From the NCBI GenBank assembly GCA_003999685.1, contig CP021224.1, forward strand, positions 1,860,001 through 1,924,000: 64,000 nucleotides of DNA, given 5' to 3'. Both the position numbers and the translations under genes were made by a program. The notes beneath the pieces were generated by a model. That model had not been told where the DNA came from. It saw only the letters and a list, made by a program, of their open reading frames with translations, and ran no database searches. Within the stretch, counting starts at the first letter, position 1; the number at the start of each line of letters is the position of its first letter. Below are positions 1-11,500 of this stretch, piece after piece. Source of the stretch: Taiwanofungus camphoratus. Its lineage: Eukaryota; Basidiomycota; Agaricomycetes; Polyporales; Taiwanofungaceae.

Positions 1-579
1 CCATTCACAGAAGTCCCGGAATTTGCCACCCAGGGCAGTGGTCATTCCAGGGTCTAAATGGTGGGTCTCATGGAACCGCTGCCAGGCTGCCCATCTATCA
101 ACAGTGTGGCACATGATGCAGGCATGTGTAAATGTCCTCGTGCATGCTGCTTCAGCCTTGAGAAGAGATTCAGTAAGAATCTCTGCCCAATCAAATGTGG
201 AGACCATTGGGTTGAGCTGCAGGAACTCCATAATGTCATCTGGGGTCCAACCCCATTGTTCAGGGGGCCCCATCAGAAGTGGGTCATGAGGACCCTGTTG
301 GTGCTTCATCCTAACCCAGAATGGGCAGTCGAAGAGCACATGTTCCTGAGTTTCCTCTGCTCCACACATGCAAAGATGAGGACCTGGAATGTTAAACCAA
401 GAACGGTATTCGCCACTCAGGAAGTGGTTGGTGAGCACACAGCAGATGTGTGCCACCTCCTTGTTGGACTTGCCAGCTACTTTCAGGACCCACATGCCCT
501 TAGCTGTGGTTCCATGCAGTGGTGAGGCATCATCGGCTACTTTCCACAGCCAACTACTGTGATATCTATGCTTGTTGAC
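1..579 (-). mobile_element. LINE (non-LTR retrotransposon), C-terminal zinc-knuckle end of the RT protein
   Basis: Read on the minus strand from about 579 to the window edge, an open frame encodes the tail that follows RNase H in fungal LINE polyproteins. It contains HLCMCGAEETQEHVLFDCPF, a CxC-x7-H-x4-C knuckle of the kind that closes many LINE ORF2 proteins. The frame joins KHRYHSSWLWKV at the upstream side and runs off the window at position 1, so the 3' end, poly-A and target duplication are not seen. This is the same LINE copy as the pieces at 5642-5891, 18968-20895 and 25333-25934, split by later insertions. The identification rests on motif order (linker, RT, RNase H, knuckle) across the pieces. 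Confidence 0.8.
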
Positions 580-1905
580 AAGCCCATCCAGTGAAAAACC
601 CTGTTGCAATGGGCCAATAAATGCTGAGTTTGGCCCCATTGTGAACAGGCCGTCCAATGTTGGCTGACCATTGAAACAAGCCCCATTGCAACGGGTCGGC
701 CGGGCATGAATATATTCCTGTTGCAACGGATTGGCCGGCCATGGCACTATCCCATTGCAATGGGTCAGCCGACCATGAGAGTATCCCGTTGCAATGGGTC
801 AGCCAGCCATGAGAGTATCCTGTTGCAATGGGTCGGCTGACCATAATACTAGCCTGTTGGTGCTAGTTAGAAACATTTCCTCACTGGTCAGAAAGATTTC
901 AATGCTGATAAGAAACATTGTGGCACCAGTCAGAAACCCTTCAGTGCTGGTCCGAAATATTGCGGCGCCAGTCAGCAACCCTTCAGCACTGGTCAGCAAC
1001 TCTTTGGCACCAGTCAAAACATTTTGGTGCCGGTGAGCAACCCATTGGTGCCGGTCAAAACATTGCAGTGCTGGTGAGCAACCCTTTGGTGCTGGTCAGA
1101 AATATTGTGGTGCTGGTCAAAACATTTCGGTGCCGGTGAGCAACCCTTCAGTGCCGGTCAGAAATATTGTGGCACCAGTCAAAACATTTTGATGCTGGTG
1201 GGGAACATCCTGGCACCGAGCCTTGGGACCCAGTCTGATAGATGGTATAGCCCTGGGATCCCATCTTTGTTGGTCCTTTCACAATTTGAGTAACAATGCT
1301 CATTATAGTGTAATTGGCACCTCCAGAGGGGATTCCCACTTTGCCGGGAATTGTGAAGCTGGGACCCTTCAGTGCTTGTGGGGAACATCTCAGTGCCGTG
1401 CCTTGGGACCCAGTCTGATAGATGGTACAACCCCGGGATCCCATCTTTGTTGGCCCTTTCACAATTTCAGCACCTCTGGAGGGATTCCCACTTTGCCGGG
1501 AATTGTGAAGCTGGGACCCTTCAGCGCCAGTGAGGAACATCCTGGTGCCATGCCTTGGGACCTGGTCTGATAGATGGTACAACCCTGGGATCCCATCTTT
1601 GTTGGTCCTTTCACAATTTGAGTAACAATGCTCATTATAGTGTAATTGGCACCTCCAGAGGGGATTCCCACTTTGCCGGGAATTGTGAAGCTGGGACCCT
1701 TCAGCGCCAGTGAGGAACATCCTGGTGCCATGCCTTGGGACCTGGTCTGATAGATGGTACAACCCTGGGATCCCATCTTTGTTGGCCTTTTCACAATTTA
1801 CATCACCATGCCCATTTCAGTAAAAATGATGTTTTCTCTGAGGATGCTCTTGTCACTGGAAATTGTGAGGCTGGGACCCTCTGATGCTGGTGAGGTGCTT
1901 TTCAG
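580..1905. repeat. Left arm of the foldback element (three zones of tandem repeats)
   Basis: Outer zone (about 690-840): units of about 34 bp, each with a self-complementary 14-mer such as CCCATTGCAATGGG. Middle zone (about 850-1200): units of about 31-33 bp around GGTCAGAAATATTGTGG and GGTGAGCAACCC. Inner zone (about 1200-1860): four long units of about 150-180 bp, each containing GATAGATGGTA and GGGATCCCATCTTTGTTGG. The whole arm is present inverted at 2950-4579, with different unit numbers. Apparent open frames here on both strands are repeat-encoded and not genes. Confidence 0.85.
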
Positions 1906-2949
1906 TGCTGGGTGTCCTGACTGGGATGAATAGGTAATCACATTTTGGGATTGCACCTTCACTGGTTTTCAGCACTGATACTGTTCTGGATTTCCCCACC
2001 TTTGGTTGATGTTCATGATGATTGTTAGAAAACATTAACTCAGTTGTCATGCTATCTCACAATATTCTATTGTATTTGAATGCTGGTTGTTTTAAACCCT
2101 GCTGACAAAATCCTATTGTTTTAGACCATTATTGATTCAGGTGGTGTATAATATACCTGATTTCACTTCTCTTTTTTTATATTGAATACACATCTTTGAA
2201 TGCAGATGGCTCTGAAATTGGTGTTCAAGAAAGCTGTGTATTGAGTTTATATGCTTGCGAACATATATTGAATTGGCTTGTTGAATATCTTCATTTTGAA
2301 TAATGTACACAATTATATATTTGACTTTTATGGTACAGATTTCAACAGATACATAATATAATGAGTGAGGATCCATTTTATTCAAGTTGAGCATGTCTGA
2401 AGTGAAGTGCAAGCAGATGTGGCTGTAACTGCAAGTGCAACTGAGCCACATTCCTTTTCAGAAAACATGAAGTGCAATCTGTCAAATGTGTCTCATATGC
2501 AATCATCTAATGTGCTTTTTGCCTGTTATAAGCTCATATATGATACAATATTTGAACAAGATGTAGTTTAGAGAGCACAGAACATTGTTGACATTATTGA
2601 ATATTGGAGGACAGTGTCAGGCAATATGAATGGAGTGAACCTTGCAATCTATTCTGAAGATACAATTTTATAATGTCACATATTGATACAGAAAGTAGTG
2701 ACACTCTCAATATACAGAATATATGACTGGACAGGGAAAAATACAGTGACAGAGCATAGACTCATGTGTCAACAGATAAAAAAATGAGTACCAAGAGGGT
2801 CCAGAACAGCAAAATCTGCAATATCTCTGGTGTTTATATAATTTTTTATAAAACACAGGCAGATTCAATCATGGAAAGGATGGGACAGATGGGATCCAGG
2901 GCTGGAACCCCTGAATGATTCCATCACAACCTCTGATGTCAGTGAAGCA
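1906..2949. other. AT-rich centre of the foldback element, no gene recognised
   Basis: This stretch is markedly AT-rich compared with the arms. It has one open frame on the minus strand (2137-2451, 104 codons) with no motif I recognise and no transposase signature (no DDE spacing or zinc finger). I see no introns or conserved block. It may be filler of a non-autonomous element. Confidence 0.5.
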
Positions 2950-4579
2950 CATGTCAGTGCTAGAGGGTCTTCACCACACAATTTATAGTGATAAGAGAGT
3001 CCTCCCTAAATATGCCATAATGACTGAAATGGGCATTGTGACTTAAATTGTGAAAAGACCAACAAAGATGGGATCCCAGGGCTGTACCATCTATCAGACC
3101 AGGTCTCAAGGCACGGCGCTGGGATGTTCCTCACCAGTGCCAAAGGGTCCTGGCTTCACAATTCCTGGCGAAGTGGGAATCTCCTCCAGAGGTGCCAATT
3201 ACACTACAATGAGCATTGTTATGAAGTTGTGGAACTTTCAGTGAGGATGGAGTTCCAGGACTTGACCACCTATCAGACCCGGTTACAGGGCCTGGCACCG
3301 TGAGGTCTCTCATCAGTGCCAAAGGGTCCTGGCTTCACAATTCCCAGCGAAGTGGGAATCCCCTCCAGAGGTGCCAATTACACTAAAATGGGCATGGTGA
3401 TGTAAATTGTGAAAAGGCCAACAAAGATGGGATCCCAGGGTTGTACCATCTATCAGACCAGGTCCCAAGGCATGGCACCAGGATGTTCCTCACTGGCACT
3501 GAAGGGTCCCAGCTTCACAATTCCCGGCAAAGTGGGAATCCCTCCAGAGGTGCTGAAATTGTGAAAGGGCCAACAAAGATGGGATCCCGGGGTTGTACCA
3601 TCTATCAGACTGGGTCCCAAGGCACGGCACTGAGATGTTCCCCACAAGCACTGAAGGGTCCCAGCTTCACAATTCCCGGCAAAGTGGGAATCCCCTCTGG
3701 AGGTGCCAATTACACTATAATGAGCATTGTTACTCAAATTGTGAAAGGACCAACAAAGATGGGATCCCAGGGCTATACCATCTATCAGACTGGGTCCCAA
3801 GGCTCGGTGCCAGGATGTTCCCCACCAGCATCAAAATGTTTTGACTGGTGCCACAATATTTCTGACCGGCACTGAAGGGTTGCTCACCGGCACCGAAATG
3901 TTTTGACCAGCACCACAATATTTCTGACCAGCACCAAAGGGTTGCTCACCAGCACTGCAATGTTTTGACCGGCACCAATGGGTTGCTCACCGGCACCAAA
4001 ATGTTTTGACTGGTGCCAAAGAGTTGCTGACCAGTGCTGAAGGGTTGCTGACTGGCGCCGCAATATTTCGGACCAGCACTGAAGGGTTTCTGACTGGTGC
4101 CACAATGTTTCTTATCAGCATTGAAATCTTTCTGACCAGTGAGGAAATGTTTCTAACTAGCACCAACAGGCTAGTATTATGGTCAGCCAACCCGTTGCAA
4201 CAGGACACTCTCATGGCCGGCTGACCCGTTACAATGGGATAATGCCATGGCCAGCTGACCTGTTGCAACAGGATAGTGCCATGCCCGGCTGACCCATTGC
4301 AACAGGATACTCTCATGGTCAGCTGACCCATTACAACAGGATAGTGCCATGGCCGGCCGACCCATTGCAATGGGATACTCTCATGGCCAGCCGACCCATT
4401 GCAATGGGATAGTGCCATGGCCAGCCAACCCGTTGCAACGGGAATACATTCATGCCCGGCTGACCCATTGCAATGGGGCTTGTTTCAATGGTCGGCCAAC
4501 ATCAGACGGCCCGTTCACAACGGGTCAAACTCAGTGTTTATTGGCCCATTGCAACAGGGTTTTCTTACTGGATTGTGTG
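2950..4579. repeat. Right arm of the foldback element
   Basis: This is the inverted copy of the left arm, longer because of more repeat units. There are about five long inner units (markers ACCATCTATCAG near 3084, 3445, 3596 and 3776, and a variant at 3268), a middle zone at about 3840-4170, and about eight outer 34-bp units (about 4180-4490) against about four on the left. The stretch 3453-3800 encodes on the minus strand the same peptide as 1223-1570 does on the plus strand, showing near identity over hundreds of bases. Unequal unit numbers imply slippage or unequal exchange after, or during, formation. Confidence 0.85.
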
Positions 4580-4595
4580 TGTTGACTGAAGCCAT

Positions 4596-5637
4596 TGATA
4601 CAAACTATAACACTCCAACCCCTAACTGGGTATGACCTAGAGAAGCTGGAAGGCCATAGAACTGTTAGTGTGCAGGGGAGAGTCAGCAGCAAAAGGTTCC
4701 CGATCTCAAATGGGTTGAGAGACGTCTATAAAGGTCTTCGATGACCTACGGTGTGTGTTGCGACTGCTTCAATGTAGCTTCAATGTGCTACTATGCTGTA
4801 CTGTACTAAGGGAAGGCTTAAATGGGAGGACTTAGCTGATACACAGCCCTTCAGTTACTGTAGAGGGTGGACTTGGGTTAGAGAAAAGATGTAGACACAA
4901 CCCTTCAATGTGACCCAAAGGCAGATGTAGGACTGAGCGCAACCCTTCGATGGATATCGAAGATGGACGAGATGCAACCCTTCAAGATACTGTAGAAGGC
5001 AGATTGTAGACACAAGTCTTTGAACATAATTGAAGATGGAAAGATGCTGTAGAATGCGGTAGAAGACTGTATTAAAGGTGCTCTTCTTAAGCTCTGCAGA
5101 ATGGGAGAAAACTTGTCTGTTGTTTCAAGACGTCGTACATCACGTTTATACTACTTTACTATAATGTAAGGCACATCGGGAGTGGCGTAGTATGAGTGGC
5201 ATCCTAACTGCTTGTGTACTATGAGCTATGGAGTGGCCTGTAGAGGGAGTGGCTACTGTACTTGTTATCACTAGAAAGGCTAAAACAAAGGAACACACAT
5301 GAACTATACTAAAACCAAACCTGGGGCCATAGCATTATCAAGTGCATCGAGTGGCGCATCATAGCAGATCGAGCGATATCGGAGTGGTGAGACCAGTCAC
5401 GTGCAAGGACCTTGAGTGGTGACTGTTTGTGGCACATTGCGCATAGAGGGAACAGTACACCAGAATGTCAGACCAGAATTGGTGGAGTGGCTGTGGCATG
5501 ATTTGAAGTTTATCAGAGAGTCCCATGGTGGCTTTTCAGGTGGTATCAGACACGTCAAGTGGTGTCGAAGCCATGACTAAAGTCCTAGGGTCAATTGAGG
5601 GCACTCCATGGGGCCTAGAAGGGCCTGGCACCTATCA
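4596..5637 (-). mobile_element. Solo LTR, gypsy family A
   Basis: This 1042-bp LTR runs TGATACAAACTATAACACTC to GGCACCTATCA on the plus strand, reverse to the family-A element at 5892. The flanks are CCAT (4592-4595) and CCGT (5638-5641), a 4-bp duplication with one transition. Across it the minus-strand LINE frame reads ...VKTCWT and resumes with ASVN. No internal region is present, so it arose by LTR-LTR recombination. Confidence 0.88.
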
Positions 5638-5641
5638 CCGT

Positions 5642-5891
5642 CCAGCATGTTTTGACCCTCGCTTTGACATGAGCAAGAGCCATGGACTGTGAGATGAATT
5701 CCGGTTGGGAATCATCCAATGCTTTCTTCACAAGTTCATCAACAAACTCATTTTGAAAAATGCCTTTGTGAGATGGGACCCAGAAAAGGACTATGCATCA
5801 GCACTCATCAGCATCAAGGAATGCTCACATGTGTTGGGAAGCTACGATCACTGCCATTTGTGATGGCCTGACCACCAGCTCAAGGATCCGG
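5642..5891 (-). mobile_element. LINE segment: second half of RNase H domain
   Basis: The minus-strand frame has WVPSHKGIFQNEFVDELVKK, matching the WVPGHxGIxGNExAD signature of retroelement RNase H. It continues the frame interrupted at 18964 (SDNQSALNR | ILELVVRPSQ). Two in-frame TGA codons interrupt it (after ASQHM and after DADEC), both best explained as former CGA. It shows that the full-length gypsy element landed inside the LINE RNase H coding region. Confidence 0.82.
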
Positions 5892-6906
5892 TGATAGGTG
5901 CCAGGCCCTTCTAGGCCTTGTGAAGCACCCTCACTCAACCCTAGGACCTTAGGCATGGCTTCAATGCCACTCGATGTGTCCAATACCACCCAAAAAGCCA
6001 CCATGAGACTCTCTGATAGCTTTGAATCATGCCACAGCCACTCCACCAATTCTGGTCTGATGTTCCGGTGCACAGTTCTCTCTACACACAATGCGCCACA
6101 CACAGTTGCCACTCAAGGTCCTCACACGTGACCGGTTTTGCCACCTCGATATCACTTGATCAGCTTTGACATGCCACTCAATGCGCTCGATAACACTACG
6201 ACCATGTCTTAGTCTATGTACGTTCCTTTGTCTCAGCCTTACTAGTGACGTCAGTATAGTAGCCACTCCCTCTATGAGCTACTCTGTAGTATGCAAGTAG
6301 TTAGGATGCCACTCGTACTATGCCACTCCTGATGTGCCTTACATTATAGTAGTATAAACGTGATGTACAACGTCTCGGACCAACAGAGAAGTTTTCCCCC
6401 ATTCTGCAGAGCTCAAGAAGAGCACCTTCGATACAGTCTTCTACTGCATTCTACTGTGTCTTTCTGTCTTCACCTACATTCAAAGAGTTGTGTCTACAAT
6501 CTGCCTTCTACAGTCTCTTGAAGGGTTGCATCTCGTCCATCTTTGATATCCATCAAAGGGTTGCGCTCAGTCCTACGTCTGCCTTTGAGTCACATTGAAG
6601 GGTTGCGTCTACATCTTTTCTCTAACCCAAGTCCACCCTCTACAGTAACTGAAGGGCTGCATATCAGCTAAGTCCTCCCATTTAAGCCTTCCCTTAGTAC
6701 AGTACAGCATAGTAGCGCATCAAAGCTACATCGAGCAGTCGCAACACACGTCATAGGTCATCGAAGACCTTCATAGACGTCTCTCGACCCATTTGAGATT
6801 GGGAACCCTTTGCTGCTGACTCTCCCCTGCACACTAACAGTTTTATGGCCTTCCAGCTTCTCTAGGTTGTACCCAGTTAGAGGTTGGAGTGTTATAGTTC
6901 GTATCA
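5892..6906 (+). repeat. 5' LTR of the family-A element
   Basis: It starts TGATAGGTGCCAGGCCC and ends GTTCGTATCA, 1015 bp. The same sequence, with scattered substitutions, is at 17387-18963 (with a solo LTR inserted), reversed at 4596-5637, and reversed and interrupted at 20896-25328. Visible divergence between the 5' and 3' LTRs indicates an old insertion. Confidence 0.9.
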
Positions 6907-6910
6907 TTTC

Positions 6911-6928
6911 TGGAGCCCACCGTGAGGG
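6911..6928 (+). other. Primer-binding site
   Basis: Four bases after the LTR end lies TGGAGCCCACCGTGAGGG. The initial TGG fits pairing with the CCA end of a tRNA primer. I cannot name the tRNA. Confidence 0.6.
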
Positions 6929-7970
6929 GATTTCATGCAAGGAATCCGCCACTATCAGATTCACCGAAGATGTCTCCAGTATTCACCCACTTGCAAGCGT
7001 GTGAGACTGCCAGTCATAGCGCAAGTGAAAATCTCGACAACAGTTCTACCACCTTTTCTGCACCTCCTGACACCTTTGACCATGAGGAAGAAGACCTCGT
7101 AGATCACGAGTTACAGTTTCCTTCGACCTCAGATGAATGTACTTCATCTTCCGAACTTCTAGGGCTATCTACACCAGAAGTCAACCTCTCGTCCCCCAAT
7201 CTCTATGAACAGTCCAGTTCATCACCTGAGCCAGAGGACCCGGTAGAATTAACATCACATACCGCTATCCCCACTACTACAACTCTACCCTTGTCCCAGC
7301 AGACCATTACTCCATACATTTTTCCCAGTGCTTTGAACCACCCCACACCAGCCACCGTTAATCCCTCTACTCCTAAACCTACAACAAATCAGAACGCAGC
7401 AACTACGCCCTACATGCCCCCTCGAGGCCACTTGACAGCCCCCACCTTCGACCCAACAAAAGTCCAATTGCTTTGACGCTACTTCCAGGACATCGAAGTC
7501 TTATTTACCCAGTGTAGAATCATCAACGACACAGAAAGGAAGTCATGGGCCATTCATTACCCCTCGATCAATGTCATGGACCTATGGGAAACCCTCAAAT
7601 CCTTTTCTGATCAAACCAAGACATACACACAGTGGAAAGCCGATGTCCTGGCACTCTACCCAGGTACTGACGACACTAGGAAATGGTTCCTCGCAGATAT
7701 GGACCAACTGATTGGGGAGTGTGCGTGTATTGGAATCCACAACACCACAGATCTTGGAAGCTACTACCGTGACTTTGTATCTATCACGAAGCACTTAATT
7801 GTGCAAAGACAACTCTCCAATATCAAACAAAGTTGAGTGTTTCTACGAGGGTTCCAGCCTGCTCTACTCATGCGACTTGAGGCCCAACTTCACCTGAAGC
7901 ATCCTGACCACTATCCTGATGACCCCTATCCACTTTCTGACATTCACGCAGCCGCAACGTTCATCCTACA

Positions 7971-8513
7971 TGATACAATTTCTTTTATCGCTTACCTTAT
8001 CGGTCGGACCTCGGATCGGTCCTGTGACCATTTGCTTCTAGGACGGGCCTCGGGTAGGCCCAGCTTCTTTGCGCAGCATCATGACTCATCGCTGCTTACG
8101 GTATGGGCCCCGGTTACTCATGGACATTGACTCATATCGGGCCCTGCTTACACATTCCATCTTACGCTTACTGATTGCTAATACAGCCCGATGACTCATA
8201 TTGCCTTACTTACGCTTACTCATGCTGATTCTTAGACCACGTGCCATGGTCCGTGCGCAGGGTAGAATACGTATATAAGGCCCTGTACTTTGTAGGTTGG
8301 ACCTTAAGTTCAATCTGGTTACCAAGTAGCTAGTTACCACTAGCAATCTTATACTCGTATCTTGCGACCTCTCGCTTCATACTTGAGTACTCGCTCGACT
8401 CTATCGACTTCGCCCAGGAGGACATATACAGTGTCCATAAAGCCTCACTACTATCTTTAGTAGCCAGGTCCTCACATTTGAGGCTTTCCGGTCGTTGATA
8501 CCAGTTTGTACCA
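7971..8513. mobile_element. Solo LTR, family C (copy 1)
   Basis: This 543-bp sequence runs TGATACAATTTC to CAGTTTGTACCA, with 5-bp duplication CTACA at 7966-7970 and 8514-8518. Removing it with one CTACA restores the gag frame (ATFIL-HGTSSMPTV). Inverted or parallel copies are at 18270-18824 and 22727-23202. The 5-bp duplication differs from the 4 bp of families A and B. Confidence 0.88.
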
Positions 8514-11500
8514 CTACATGGCACTTCGAGTATGCCAACAGTCGCAGCACCACAGACAATGGCTTCGACAACTACTCCGCCCAGTATGATTAAGACTGAA
8601 GACATTTCGACGATCATCGAGAGCCTGTCGAAGACTATTGCCACCCTTATTCAGCCCAGTGGTAGCAAATCGGACATAGCCGCTAGGCTCTCATCAACCC
8701 AAGGTGGCACAGAACAGACCTGCCACTTTTGCAGTGACCAGAGCCATGGCATTCAAAGCTGCCCACACGTAGAGGCAGATATAGCCGCTGGAAAGTGCAA
8801 GTGTAACACCAAAGGAAAAGTTGTACTTCTGAACGGTCTATTCATCCTGCGTAGTATCCCAGGCATTACGATATGTGACCGCCTCTATAAGTGGATTCAT
8901 TGCAACACACCAACAGCACCTAGCCTGCTCTATGGCATTGATGACCAAGCCAGCATCCAGACCTTCATGCTCAACACGGAAGGAAGGATCGAAGCACTCA
9001 AAAAGGAGCTCCTACAGCTTCAAAAGTGTAGGGAGGTCTTCGACAGCGTCGAAATCATACAGCGCAAGAAACATACTACGACAGCACCACAGACTACAGA
9101 ACTTTCCAATGCAACTCCCGTATCACGCAGTACCAACAACCCAGTGCCTGACACAGCCAAGTCAGCTGCTCCTACCGCAGTCCTGGTCCCAGTGACCCCA
9201 GCCAAACCTTCGACAAGCAACATCCCACCTTCGACAATTCCCACAGCTATAGTTCCCCCACCCGCTACATCGAACATACCTACGACACAGCCCACCGCTG
9301 CATCTACTCCATCAGCGCCCCCAGTCCATCCCTTCGCAAATGCTCAAGATGTGACTTATGCTCCACTGAACCTTCAAAACTTTGCCGCCCCGCCCAAGTC
9401 CTCAAATGATAAGGGCAAGGACCCTGCGTACAAGACTATAGTTCCCATACACCAACCTAAGATAGCCGACGAAATCTTTGCATGATCGATGAGGTCCCCT
9501 CTCATCACGTTAACACCAGAAGAACTCCTTTCGATCTTGTCCAATGTACGCAACAAGTATCGGGAAGCAGTTACACCAAAGCGAGTCTCAGCGGAACCCA
9601 TCACTTCAGCTCACATCGTAGAGCTCACCAACGAAGATGAAGTAAAAGAGGTACACCAACTATCTTGCTCAGGTGCAGTGCTTCAGCCAGGAGCTACGGT
9701 CGTACCTGACCCTTACGAAACCTACCTCAAACACATCCCGCATGGTGAGCATCCCACCAATCTCACAGTTGCTTGGGACTCGAACGCTATCCACTTGATC
9801 TTCACTCTAGTCAACAATAAAAAGCAGATCAAATGCATTGTAGACCCAGGTTCACAAATTGTAGCAATGTCAGAGGAAGTTTGTTTAGGCCTGAAGCTCC
9901 TCTTCGACCCTACGATACAGTTAAACATGCAGTCCACTAACAGCAAAGTAGACCAATCTCTAGGGCTCGTACGCAACGTACCCTTCCAGATTGGTGAAGT
10001 AGTATTATATCTTCAGGCTCACGTTATCCGAAATGCAGCATACGACATTCTTCTCAGACGACCCTTCGATGTTCTTACACAAAGTGTTGTAAAGAACTTC
10101 GCGAACGAAGAACAAACTATCACGATAATATGCCCCAACTCTGGTGAAACCATCACGATTCCTATGTATCCGCACGAAAAACCACACTTTCAACCGCAGC
10201 ACCATAGAAGCTGCCTGCACGCAGGTTTTCACACTTCGAGGATTTGATACCCCATCGTCAAGGAGAAGCAGCCCTAGTCATCGAGTACAATGGGGCAAAA
10301 CCTAGTATTTCCTTTGTTGCCCCAATTAATTCTTCGATCCCCAACGCAGTCCAGTCTCTCTACCTCTCTGCTTGTTCTTCAGTCTCTGAACATTTACAGT
10401 CTCTCTATGTCACAGACATCAAAACATCCAGTCAAGCCACGTCGAACGCTTCAACATGGGCTTTGACACTTCTATTTTCAGCCCCCTTCACCTCGCTTCC
10501 TACCTTATCCTCTCCAAATTCTTCAACTCGCACTCCAACCTCACAGCTTACTAATTTCATCCTTCCGACATCTTCTACGTTGACTCACAAAACCTACGTG
10601 GCTACCAAAAAGAAGTACAAACCAGTTGCGCTCAAGACTCATCCCGTCTTAGGAGTGAGCGGTTTCAAATAGTTTGAGACATCAAGGGTGACCCCCTATC
10701 CATTATGCCAGCACTCTCAACCAATCCTCCGCCCTTCAAACCTACTGGCCGCTATACACATGAACACTTCAACATCACGGAGAAGCTTCACGACAGCACC
10801 TTCCTGAGCGTCGAGTCCTCCACCACTTCATGTGCTTGCACAACGAAGCTTTCACATGGACTGACGAAGAGAGAGGATGCTTCAAGCCAGAATACTTCCC
10901 TCCCGTAGATTTCCCCATCATACCACATACGCCCTGGGTGCAGAAGAATATCCTAATTCCACCCAGGATCTACAATCAAGTCTGCACAGTGATCAAGTGA
11001 AAGATCAACGCAGGTGTCTACAAGCCTTCGAACTTGTCGTATCGATCGTGTTGGTTCTGTGTAGTAAAGAAAGATGGAAAATCTCTTCGACTCGTACACT
11101 TCCTTGAGCCCCTTAATGCAGTTACAATACAGCATTCTGGCGTACCACTGATGCCAGAATATCTCACAGAACAGTTTGGAGGAAGACCATGCAGTGGCAT
11201 GCTCGACCTCTACGTAGGCTATGATGAACGACTTATCGCAGAATCTTCGAGAGACCTTACAACGTTCCAAACTCCCTACAGCACTATGCGACTTGTCACC
11301 CTTCCAATGGGTTGGACAAACTCGGTCCCTATATTCCACAACAACGTCACATACATTCTACAACCCGAAATCCTGCACTCGACAGTACCCTACATCGATG
11401 ACATTCTGGTCAAAGGCCCCACATCAGACTACAATGACAAGCGGCTGCCCTCAAATGCTGAAATTCGAAGATTCATATGGGAACACTTCGAAAGCTTGAA

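Larger units (their letters stand above)
580..4579. mobile_element. Foldback-like element with long compound inverted arms, no transposase
   Basis: Two long inverted arms made of tandem repeats flank a roughly 1-kb AT-rich centre. The outermost clear match is TCCAGT(G/A)A(G)AAAACCCTGTTG, at 588 on the left and ending at 4572 on the right (reverse complement). The 7-bp sequence TGTTGAC occurs at 573-579 and 4580-4586. Deleting the element with one copy joins the LINE frame as ...TASVN-KHRYHSS... on the minus strand, which supports a 4000-bp insertion with a 7-bp duplication. The outer 7-8 bp of the two ends do not match each other, so the tips are uncertain. No transposase is encoded. The class could be Foldback or Mutator-like (long terminal inverted repeats, 7-10 bp duplications), mobilised in trans. 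Confidence 0.7.

Noticed and set aside
690-1200. Short regularly spaced repeats resembling a CRISPR array
   Set aside because: Units of about 32-34 bp follow directly without unique spacers, vary in sequence and are mirrored in an inverted arm; the genome is eukaryotic.
1148-1794. Long minus-strand open frames with repeated peptides (QLHNSRQSGNP, YHLSDQVPRHGT)
   Set aside because: They are produced by the 150-180 bp tandem units of the foldback arm. The same peptides occur on the opposite strand in the other arm, with no start context or introns.
2137-2451. 104-codon minus-strand frame in the foldback centre as a transposase
   Set aside because: No catalytic motif, zinc finger or homologous pattern, and far too short.
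6922-6969. GTG start for gag at 6922
   Set aside because: A non-ATG start overlapping the primer-binding site is unlikely; the first in-frame ATG is at 6970.
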